Source: Magallana angulata (lineage: Eukaryota; Mollusca; Bivalvia; Ostreida; Ostreidae). From it: 64,000 nucleotides of DNA. Location of the stretch: NCBI RefSeq assembly GCF_025612915.1, contig NC_069115.1, positions 11,117,463 to 11,181,462 on the forward strand. Reading direction: 5' to 3'. Shown one piece after another: positions 54,848 through 64,000 of the stretch. Numbering within the stretch: the stretch's first letter is position 1; each line of letters opens with the position of its first letter. Below the pieces are notes generated by a model. That model was not told where the DNA came from. It saw nothing but the letters and a program-made list of their open reading frames with translations, and did no database searches. Both the position numbers and the translations under genes were made by a program.

Positions 54848-55735
54848 CTAATGCTGCGCATGCGTGTGTTTGTGTTGAGTACTGGTGGGAAGTGTACTAG
54901 GAGGGAAATTTTCGTCGACGTCTGCTTTGCATGTACCATATACGGAAGTGTAAGTAGGGACATTGATGTTCGGTTTACACTTTAGGCCACTGGCGCATGC
55001 GCACTCCGATTCTGACTGTACCGTGATGCAATGGTGGGTTTCTGTTGGTATCCGTTTACAGTAAACGTAAGACGCTAGGAATTGGTCTCGAACGCAGCAA
55101 AACCCTGAATCGCATGTACCATAGCGGTCACTCATATCACATCGAATATTGTCCTGAAATAAATTTGTCCTAAACTTACATGTGCGTTTATTAATATTCT
55201 TGTAGAATAAAGAGAACATTAATGATAAAACTTGCAATATTTAAATTGTTTAAATTTTTATTTTGAATATTTTATAGATATTTATATATTCTTTTACATT
55301 ATTTGGGAGTTTTTCTAATATAACATGAAATCAGTACTGTTACAATTGTCAAGGGGCAAGGTCATATTATTGTAAGAGTGATAAAGGCCAGTCAATCATA
55401 CGCGGCGAATGACGTACATCTATAGGTCAGCTAATTTGTGGTATAAATAGGTTGTAAATATGATTAAACTTTCATTATACATAAAATAAGACCTGGTATG
55501 ATTGTTTTCATTGTGTACATCATAGCACAACGTTTTGAAAATAATTGAAAGCATTGTTCCATAAAAAACATTTCAATAATATTAAGTAATTGATCGTTAC
55601 ACTACCTGTAATTTCAATCAAAGCACTAATATTGATTTTAGAATTTGAGAAAACGTCGTATACAATACTTACCTGGGCCTGTATACCTACAAAGAGCAAA
55701 ATTCCAACGAAATTAAAGACTGTTTTAGCGGCCAT
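54848..55735 (-). CDS. Prokineticin/astakine-like secreted cysteine-rich peptide
   Basis: Two minus-strand exons, 55735-55673 and 55153-54848 (TAG), give 122 residues. Exon 1 is a signal peptide (MAAKTVFNFVGILLFVGIQA) ending in phase 0. The mature part has ten cysteines in the prokineticin/colipase order: one, then CDSGFCC, YCK, HHC, ECAC, GLKC, GTC. The N-terminal AVIT of vertebrate prokineticins is absent, as in invertebrate astakines, which act on blood-cell formation in arthropods and are reported in oysters. The C-terminus is a Thr/Ser/His-rich tail (TQHKHTHAQH). A role as an extracellular signal is inferred from the fold only. Other colipase-fold proteins (Dickkopf-type, toxin-like) remain possible. 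Confidence 0.75.
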
Positions 55736-55859
55736 TGTTCATACAGGGATTGGACACAAAAGCGCCATCTGTCGATTCTCTTGGCATACTGGCGGCTATA
55801 TCGTTATCTTACAATTGCAGCTAGTATTTCAAATTATTCAAAGTCGTGAATTATAATTT

Positions 55860-57095
55860 TGTTCGACATTTTTCTAATAAAAATAATCTATTAATTTACA
55901 TATTTTCTAATCTAATGTCATTCGTGCTTGACTGTTTTTGAATGATGGAGAAGGTGAAATTGTTTCTTACATTTTTGTTTATCTTAAACAACTTGCCCTT
56001 AGGTTGAACATATTTAATAAACTTCTAGTAAATGAATGGGATTAGGAAAACTTCTTTTAAGTTACGAGAGTATCGATATCTCCCTTGATTGTTGCCCTTA
56101 AACTACTATACATACAAAATATAAATCACCAGGGTATGTAAAGCACCCTTACCAATCACTAACACATTGCATAATGCCTTCTCGTGTGTGGTTTTGAAGA
56201 CCACTGGTTCTTTTTTTCTTAAAACAGCGATACGTTGCTCAATGCCCTGTCGGGGCTTTTACCCAAAAAATTATTCCTATACGTATACTCAGAGCAGTAA
56301 GTTACTGATATGTCACTAGCCATGATCTTATTTTTAAATTGATTGATTTTTTGTTTCTATTATCAAAAGCTTCCCAAATGTAGTCGAAGTAGAGAGAGAC
56401 TTTACACATTTGAGTTTTGATTACTTACTTTTTCTTTAAAGATTATTAAAATAAATGTTTATGGCAGTAAGAAACATAGCTATTATCGATACAAGCCCTT
56501 ATCATACATGTATTTAAGATATCTAATAAATCACACTATGTATGCAATAAGCTCTATGTGCATTCAATGTACTAGTATTAAAAAAAAACAAGAAAACACA
56601 CAAAAATCACGTGCAGGTTAATGATCATGCTATCTCGGAGCATATCTGATATCCAGTGACCTCTGAGGTAATTGATCATTTAAAGGTATATAATTATTTA
56701 TTGAAATTGATTTTTAGGAGAAAATTCAATTCGCTGCATTCCCTTCAAATGCGCAGTGAAAAATTTAAACTCGTCTCGTACTTTTCTTCTTTTATGATAA
56801 ATGAATTGCTGCAAAAATTTTTCAAGACTTGCACAGTAATTAGAAATATTCTGTCCGTGTCCAATTTAAACATCCAGACCATAGTTTTATGTTGTTTTTT
56901 TTTAATACGGAAACAATTTGTATTAAAATTAGAAAGTGTTTTGCCCCTTGCCGTTTTAGATAATAGAGTATTGATCCTAAAGATAGAAAAGGCACTTGGT
57001 ATTGTGAAAAAAAGCCTCTACGATTACGTGGTATAACTTAAAGAATCAAAAGTAATTAAACAGTATATATGAGACAACTAAAATTGAATTCACAA
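55860..57095. other. Intergenic, nothing recognised
   Basis: AT-rich. The 126-codon open frame at 56656-57036 starts with GTG, is not exon-like and has no splice or promoter context, so it is not called. Confidence 0.5.
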
Positions 57096-57097
57096 TT

Positions 57098-57103
57098 TTT
57101 ATT
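57098..57103 (-). terminator. Poly(A) signal of the beta-propeller gene
   Basis: AATAAA on the minus strand, about 127 bases after the stop codon (57230-57232). Confidence 0.45.
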
Positions 57104-57229
57104 AGATTTTAGAGTAATGGTAAAAATAAACACTAAAATGGGTTTATAATACGTGTCCATTGTCTGTGTATAAAATCGTACCGATTGCCAAAGATTGTTT
57201 ATCTACCGGTTCAATGTGAATACTACAGT

Positions 57230-59988
57230 TTATTTTCCAATCACGCTGGATGATCCGTGACCCCCTCCGAGTCTAGAGTACACATAGAGAGCGGGGTGGT
57301 GTCCCTCGGGTAAGGTGTAGTAGCTCTGACCGTCAGCACTCCAGCAGATGGCTTCTCCAAGACCAGTGGGATGGTAGGGTACTTCCACAGGGGGTTTTGT
57401 GAGAGACGTCAAGACGTCGCCGTTTTCGATTTTCCAGTAAAAGATGTTGGACTTGGATTTGATGAGGAGTTCAGTACCGTCTCTTGAGATGTCCCCAGAA
57501 ACGGGGTCGTGGTGGTGGGTGTGGATCGGCAGAAACTGGGTCGTTTCGATATTGACGGGGGTGGATGATCCCCAGGCGCTAGCAGGGAGGTGGGAGACCA
57601 TCCCACGCCCGCTGTAGATGACCCCGATCAGATAAACCTCTCCGTTTGGATCAACCATTAACGTTTGGGACTCGTCTTCAGACCAACTGAATATGAAACC
57701 AAAACCTTTTAATCACTTATCAATATTGTTTTCTAAATTCATAGAAAAAATTCGAAAAATCTTTTTTGCTAAGGTAACTGAGGCTTGTTTTAAATTGTTT
57801 AAAGCTTTTTTGCGTATATGACCCCTCAAAATATGCATATCAATTGCAGAAGTGATCATTTGTTTAGTAAAATCATAAATCAAAGGTAAAGGAAGAGGTC
57901 TATAGTCTTTCTGATAAAGTAAATTGTCTCGCACGACTACAATTCATAACAACCTCAACTGACTGGAGTACATACTACCAGAGCTGCCAAATTATGGTGC
58001 TAATGGTTTTTTTTTATATTAAGATAGTCTCGTGTACCAGGTATCCATATTAACCTCTGGGTGGTGAGAATCAGAGTGCACAAGTAGAGTAAAGTATCTT
58101 GCCCAAGGTTACAATGTTACATGCACCGCGAGAGCGACAGACCGAACTCGAAACAGGGGTCACCGTTTCAAAATCAGTCGCCGTCATCAAATGCGTTAAA
58201 GGGGCATGGTCACGATTTTGGTCAAAAATTATTCTTTCGATTTTAAAGTTTAGAATGCTTCAGTAAGGCATTTTAAATAGCAACCAAAATTTGAGTGTCA
58301 TTTGTTGATTTATATGCGAGTTACAGAGCTTACAATTACTCGCTATGTGAACAAAGCTTGTGTTTACATTTAGAACGTTGAAGTGAAAATTCCAGTTTTA
58401 GACCTAAAATGAGTGTGTTAATGGTAAGGAACTATTCATTTATGCTTAAAATGAATAAGAATATAGACAAATCATCTTGAAAAAGATTTTGACTGGTATA
58501 TTGAATCTATGTAAACAAAAACAGGGCACGAGCCTTGTTTACTTGACAAAGAATTGTGAGCCTTGTATCTTGCTTAAAAATCGTCCGCGGGCACCCAAAC
58601 ATTTGATGATTAGAAATGCATTCATTAAGCATTGTAAATAATTAAAACAGAAAAATAAAATATGACCAAAATCTTGACCATGCCCCTTAACACCTACTTG
58701 AATAAAATATTGATGATCGATACATGTAACTATTAACAAAAAAAAATAGTTACGTGTATGTTGCCGTAGAATCGATGGCCAGTGTTAGGCTGGGGCTGAG
58801 TGTGTCTGGTTCCTGTACTCGGTAGATGGTGTTGGCCGAGGAGCCGCTCCTATAGCCGGAGTCAGCGATGTATATGCAGCTATTCTCGCCACATGGACCC
58901 ACCGCTATATCCTCCCAGTCGTGGTTGGTCGCCATGGCAATATCCATTGTAGATATGACCTCCCCTGTCGTGGCGTTAATGGCGTATATGTAAGGCCCGC
59001 CGGCGCCATCATTGTGAGTGTATATGACGTCTTTGAATTTTTGGCTTGCTGCCAAACCGGAAGCGTCGGTGAGTTGAGGTTCGTGGACATTGGCGACAAG
59101 CTTTCCAGCAGAAAAGGCAGGCACTGCAAAATGAGATTGTTTGAATTATCAGTTTCATGTTAAATATATTAATATAATAAGTCAAGTTTTATTTCCCAAT
59201 TAAGATATTCAATCAGACGGCCAGTTTAGAAAATAGTGGGACAGAGCCTTCAATACCGTTCTAGGAAATTGGTACTTGATTTATTGTTCAAGTACATTTG
59301 TCATGCAAATGACCATTTTGCTAACTGGTGTCTACACGAAAGAGACATTCTTTATGTGACCCTTTTAGCTGATAAATATTGGTCTGTAGAGTATAAACTG
59401 TATATATCTTGACTGACTACTCAAACAGTACCTCGATCAACCAAATATTCAACGTTTAAGGCAATATTCTGATCTATTGAGTGCCGTTTGATAACCAAGA
59501 CAAACAGAAAATTTTCGAAATACTCGTTACATATTCATGTCTGATTATGCATGAATTTTGCGAAGAAAATGATTTAAAACGCTATAAAAATCGGGGGTTA
59601 TGATAAGATTCCAGAATTCTGTCCATTGACATTTTTACCAATTTGAAGTACTTTCATGTTGCACTTGATTTCGATATCTTCAATACTTTACTAGTTCCTA
59701 TTTTTATACGTATAGTTTCCTGTATAAATCATACAAGTTACACAATAGTTAGTTAAACAAAATTTTCTTATAAAACAATATCCAATTTATTTTTTAATAC
59801 TTGATATATGTGTATTTTTGCCTGTGGTCAGTTAATCCCACGGACAACAGCTAGAAATAAATTAAAAGTTTATGCAAGCTTTTTATATTCCATTTTAAGG
59901 GGCTCCTTTTACCTTCTAAATTGGCCTGTCGTCGCACTGCCAACGTTGCAGTCAAACTCAGCAGAAGACACAGAAACACGGCGGCCAT
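57230..59988 (-). CDS. Secreted beta-propeller-like protein with DWEDIA motif
   Basis: Three minus-strand exons, 59988-59913, 59123-58754 and 57686-57230 (TAA), join in phase to give 300 residues. A signal peptide (MAAVFLCLLLSLTATLA) is followed by blade-like repeats: DASGLAASQ near 46, YTHNDGAGGPYIYAIN at 61-76, DWEDIAVGP at 95-103, YIADSGYRSGSSANTIYRV, then SEDESQTLMVDPNGEVYLIG, GDISRDGTELLIKS and GEAICWSADGQSYYTLPEG. I know this motif order (HND, DWEDIA, GDISPDG, GEAI-W-ADG-YT-EG) from unnamed bacterial secreted proteins predicted to be propellers; no enzymatic activity is established. The eukaryotic introns and signal peptide show it is a resident gene. Exon 2 ends AC|GTAACT, so the TAA seen when reading on is intronic. 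Confidence 0.8.
58021..58165 (-). repeat. SINE-like fragment with 'ccttgggcaag' core
   Basis: On the minus strand it contains AACCTTGGGCAAGATACTTT, the conserved core seen in widespread animal SINEs, preceded by a tRNA-like segment with GTTTCGAGTTC. It lies in intron 2 of the propeller gene. The tail and target duplications are not clear. Confidence 0.45.
58199..58688. mobile_element. Uninterrupted copy of the 'catggtcacgattttggtc' MITE
   Basis: The ends ggggcatggtcacgattttg and, inverted, ggggcatggtcaagattttg bound about 490 bases. It is the same family as 5445-6897 in opposite orientation. It is non-coding, in intron 2 of the propeller gene. Confidence 0.8.
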
Positions 59989-60579
59989 GTTGGTTGTTCG
60001 TCTGAGATAACAAGATCCCTTTACCGGAGTGTAACCTGGGCCTGCGCAATGTAACCTTGAGATCCATTCTTGTATAGATAATATATGTTTAAAATAACAG
60101 ACATGTAGTGAATTTGTAGGAAGACATGACTTGTGGAGTTTTTTAAAGACAATTTTAACTTTATTAAGCCCTGAATTTCTCCGTTCTCGGTCATATACTA
60201 ATAAGCTCATTTTTTCCAAAATGGTCGTTACATAGTTGCTGTTATTTGTTTTAAAACGAACAAAATGATTGGTTTTAGATGGTGTGCATACATGTATATA
60301 TTGGAACTTTCTTTTTACGAAGCCACACACATATTAATATTTTTTTTTCGGGTGTACAATTTATATTTATTCATTAAATTTTGTGTGGTTTTTCGGGTGT
60401 ACAATTTGTTCGTGCTTGTGGTTTTACTTCTGCACAGGCAGAAGCACCATGGAGTTCAACACTTTAAAAATGTAAAGTGCAATACATTTTAAGGCCAAAT
60501 AAATCAATGCAGTTAAGGGAAATTTTTTAATTTGGTTTCAAAAACAAACCTTTTACAAAAGGTCATAAGTCTTAGATTC

Positions 60580-60666
60580 AGGTCTGTAGCCCCCGGTCTG
60601 AATTTTTTTTTTCATATGGACACAGGTACATCCCATTTTTTTGTTCAGACCGAGTGCAACAGACCT
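60580..60666. repeat. 87-bp foldback with 23-bp arms
   Basis: The left arm aggtctgtagcccccggtct plus gaa and the right arm, inverted, aggtctgttgcactcggtct plus gaa match at 19-20 of 23 positions, with about 40 bases of loop. It could be a very small MITE or a solo inverted repeat. Confidence 0.7.
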
Positions 60667-62154
60667 GCAGCTTAGAGAGTCCAAACCGTAATGATTGTCA
60701 TTTACCATTTTTAAATCTTAAAATGGATTGTAAAACTTTTAACCTTTTCCTGATATATTTGAGTTGAACCCGGTGTGTACATAACAACGATTTAAGTATT
60801 TATACTTATATGTACATGTATTTATACTTATACAGGTTATAAAGATTTTCGCGCTGTGCAAATAAACCAATAATCGCCCTTTCTGTATGATATAAACCTA
60901 AGGTAGTTTAATTATGTTAGTAATAATTAAATTTAACTACATTTATAATTGATTAACAGAATCTACAGAAGCGATCAAAGAACCTTAAAAAAAAACTAAA
61001 CCATAAGTTGTGGATAAGTTGCGGGAGCGCTTCAAGCACCGGCAGCACAACCTCAAAATGACATTAGAGACTTTCATGAATTATCCCAAACGTGCAGCAT
61101 AAAGTAAAGAAGGTCCTGCATGTAATGGTTTTAATTACATATGGGGTGTAAAAGATGATAATTATACATTGTAATCCAGTGTGTGTTTTGTGGGATCGGA
61201 ATAAACACATGGGCAGAGGAAGATGACATTTATAGCATCGAACATCGACTGTGGTCCTAAAACTTTTGCTGATCCGCAAAAAACAACAATTTGATTTTTC
61301 GTACAGACTTTCTGAGTCATTTGCATGTGATTTTTTGTCATTTTGTTTGGAATAACAAACATATATATTTTAAGAAAAGTTCAAGTTGTAAACATTTTTT
61401 TATGGAAGGAATTATTTAATGGAATAAATATTAATTAAGCTGATCGACTGACATCTGACGTTGTACATTGTTTTTCATAACAAAATATATGTTCACTCTA
61501 CTATAAAAATCTAAATACGTATTTATAGGTCGCTTGTGTGTGTGTTAATCAATATATTAATCCTTCCTGGTTCAACCGTTGTGTAGTGTACACATGTTTG
61601 TTTATCATGGATGTCTCAGGAAATCTGAGTTGTACTGTGATTTGTGAAAGGGTTTCATTTCTCGTGTTTCTGTGCATGCAATTACGCCTGACTTTGACTT
61701 TTATAGGCAATAAATGAATGGTTTTCTTTTAAACTACATTGTACATGTAAATTAAAAAATTAATTACATGTAAATTTCAACACATTTTATTTATTTAAAC
61801 CCCTTAGTGGCGCATACGTTTTATATATATACATGAATGTACTTTGTACAACAAACATTTTTACAAACAGAGTTACATGTATAGGTCCATATGAAGACCT
61901 GAGGTACTCAATATAAAACTGGGAGACTAGCTGTATATTTTAGATATATGATAATAAGTATATAAATGTGTGACCATGTCCTAGATCTACAATTTCCCTC
62001 TTTGTAAGACCCAACCCTTGCACTATGTCTTTATAATTACTGTCTAATGTACACTACATAGTACATACACGTTAGTATATTATTTAGTATAATTGTTATA
62101 CTTGCCCGGATCTTAAGGCAGTAAAGGGGGGGGTGTCATTAAGGAGGTCCGGAA

Positions 62155-62176
62155 CCCCCCCCCCCCCCCCCCCCCC
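62155..62176. repeat. C22 homopolymer
   Basis: A run of 22 C, preceded about 25 bases upstream by a G8 run (62125-62132). The length in the assembly may be unreliable. Confidence 0.85.
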
Positions 62177-63258
62177 ATCCCCTTTAAAATTGTTTTAAAT
62201 GATAATCTAAAACATTACTGATTTTTTATGCCTTTACCATATCTTTCTTTATCAATGATTTATTCCACAACACCTGGCTTGCAAAGTTGATAAATTTAAT
62301 ATAAGTATAAAATGCTTAAAGAGCTCGCCAAGAGAAATGCCACCGCGCCCATATGAGGCCGGGGTACGATTTCTTTAGAGTACGAATTCCATAAATACCT
62401 TCTATTTATACAGATCGGGTTCGGGATTACCTGGATCTATTTTTAGTTTGTTTACGCAATGTCCTTCCCTTCCCGACTGTGTCGTCTTTGTGTGAGGATG
62501 GTTTGTTTTGTCTGTCTGATTACTTAGGATAATGTAAGTATCTTTGAATTATTATGTATTACTTGATTAAAATAATATTCCAAGTATAGTCAATGTTAAC
62601 TACATGTATGAGAATAGTTTTCTTGTTTCGTTTTGACACACCACCGCCTTAATTAAAAAAAATAATCTGGTTTAGCCTTTCTGTCACAAAAACATGCCTA
62701 TTCATTATCTATAGATGTGTACTTTGTACTCCTCGTGACTTTTGATTGACATACATGTACATTGTATGATAGATTTGTAGATTAAGCACCCGGTACATCA
62801 AAATACCGAAATGACATGAATTGCTGATATGACATTTAAAATTATAACGTTACCTAAATAACGATAAAATCTTTAGAATTGAAATTGTCAATGCATTAGT
62901 GTTATTATTTATCAGACTGTACATTTATATCTTTCAGTAGAATGCCTTATTACAAAAAAACAAAGAAATGAAGCTTTAAACTTGAGTTGAATAATAATCA
63001 GTAAAGTCAAAGAACGATAATTCCATCAACTTAAACTCCCTACTTAAATATATTAAAGATTGCAAAATTTTTTTTTCAAAATTATGTAAACTCATTGACT
63101 GAATCTCTTCATTTAATAAGAATGAATAACTAAAATAATTGATTCATGATAACATAGGGCACTGCATGAGGACATGGGTCCACTAAAACAACTGCTACTT
63201 ATCATTTGGAATATGCAATGATGAGTTTGATTACCAGTATATACTATATAATACATGT

Positions 63259-63380
63259 ACAGTAAAACTCGGTTATAGCGAAGTCCTAGGGACCGATGGA
63301 TTTACTTCGTTATATCCGTAATTCGCTATATCCGTATAACGAATTCATAATAATAACTATAGCGAATTCACTATATACAT
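63259..63380 (+). repeat. 'ttcgttatatccg' interspersed element, second copy
   Basis: Reads acagtaaaactcggttatag, then cgatggatttacttcgttat and tatccgtaattcgctatatc, matching the minus strand of 31769-32230. The right boundary is not determined; the element may extend to about 63650. Confidence 0.55.
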
Positions 63381-63937
63381 TTGTTTTCCCTTGGACTGAA
63401 ATGTCACACTTTCATTGGATTAAACATAGCACGTGATTGCCTCATATATCTCTATGTAGGTTCTTTGAGGATTTATATTAGGCAATATGGCCGTCATTGG
63501 CCGCCGCCTCACCTACTCATCTCGATATATCATATTATTTAACACAGAAATCGTGTTCAGCAAGTCGTTAAAATATTTAGAGTATTTGCCCTATGGAATT
63601 ATTTCTAAATTAGAGTAGTTGCCCTTTGAATATTGACGTCACATTGTTATGTCTGGAGCAGAGCAAAATGGCAGCGTCGAAATTTGCTCAAATCTCTGCA
63701 GAGGTTTAAAATTGAATAGCCACAAAACATTGTAAGTAATATGGGTGAAGCGAAGATTTTTTAAGCGTATTTGAAAGGTGGTATTGATAATTTTTAAGAG
63801 TTTAAATGAGTTTACTGGACAAGATGTAAGGCATCTTGTACATGGCTTTGCGTAGATCACCGCTATTTGTGAATGAATATGTCGCTTGATAGTCCTCGGG
63901 AAAACAAAACACTTAGTAGGTTAGTTACTGACTCACT

Positions 63938-63961
<24 letters not shown>

Positions 63962-63970
<9 letters not shown>

Positions 63971-64000
63971 CGGCTCGGCTTCGCCTCGCCATCTATGAGA
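63962..64000. repeat. Hairpin at the window edge
   Basis: TCTCATAGACGGCTCGGC, loop TTCG (within ggcttcgcc), GCCTCGCCATCTATGAGA-type right arm. The arms are near-complementary. It is preceded by gggaaaacaaaacac and looks like the end of an interspersed bivalve repeat cut off by the window. Confidence 0.6.

Larger units (their letters stand above)
59989..64000. other. Gene-free right flank with repeats
   Basis: Beyond the start of the propeller gene I find no exon with signals. It contains an 87-bp foldback (60580-60666), a duplicated ttcgggtgtacaattt (60348, 60394), G/C tracts near 62130-62176, the 'ttcgttatatccg' repeat (from 63259) and a hairpin at the right edge. Confidence 0.55.

Noticed and set aside
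56656-57036. 126-codon ORF
   Set aside because: Starts at GTG, composition as expected of translated AT-rich DNA, no introns or promoter in support.
61012-61102. Short frame reading DKLRERFKHRQHNLK, reminiscent of the GIY-YIG part of Penelope-type elements
   Set aside because: About 30 codons only, no flanking reverse-transcriptase motifs; similarity could be chance.

Overview
The window is AT-rich, intron-rich metazoan DNA, most likely from a bivalve mollusc (oyster-like; the species cannot be fixed from sequence alone). The reasons are multi-exon genes with GT-AG introns, secreted and membrane proteins built from CCP/sushi, C-type lectin, Ly6/uPAR and PAN-like modules, a prokineticin/astakine-like peptide, and dispersed repeats characteristic of bivalves (the 'gaccttgaccc' repeat, the 'agctcacctgagc'-like repeat, the 'ttaccgtatatccgg' inverted-repeat element, and TTAA or foldback MITEs). 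No rRNA, CRISPR, intact tRNA or virus-like element was recognised. Exon models below come from matching splice phases by eye; nothing was run. || Layout. 1-24.9 kb: the 3' part of one large plus-strand gene for a type I membrane protein. Its first exons encode tandem copies of an unnamed domain. They are followed by four tandem copies of a three-exon cassette, each encoding three CCP domains (12 in all), and a last exon with a transmembrane helix and short tail. The cassette introns are also near-identical, so the array grew by recent ~2.3-kb duplications. 24.9-32.4 kb: mostly empty, with one orphan 76-codon ORF. 32.5-39.0 kb (+): a secreted PAN-like plus C-type lectin protein. 40.4-43.0 kb (-): a small C-type lectin. 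43.5-47.4 kb (-): a secreted protein with two Ly6/uPAR-type domains, whose last exon is in splice phase with the lectin just downstream. 47.9-50.6 kb (-) and 51.1-53.4 kb (+): two more paralogous small C-type lectins, head to head. 54.8-55.7 kb (-): a prokineticin/astakine-like secreted peptide. 57.2-60.0 kb (-): a secreted beta-propeller-like protein with a DWEDIA motif. 60.0-64.0 kb: no gene, only repeats. || How the genes fit together. Nearly everything carries a signal peptide or lies in an extracellular module, so the locus looks like a cluster of recognition or adhesion genes of the kind bivalves have expanded for immunity, feeding or shell matrix; that role is inference. Three points stand out. 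First, all three small lectin genes carry a TAA that looks like the stop but sits inside a GTAAG splice donor, and each has an in-phase acceptor and poly(A) signal downstream. Second, symmetric phase-1 module boundaries would allow a Ly6-Ly6-lectin fusion transcript. Third, a conserved extra ORF lies between the CCP cassettes and could be an alternative terminal exon.
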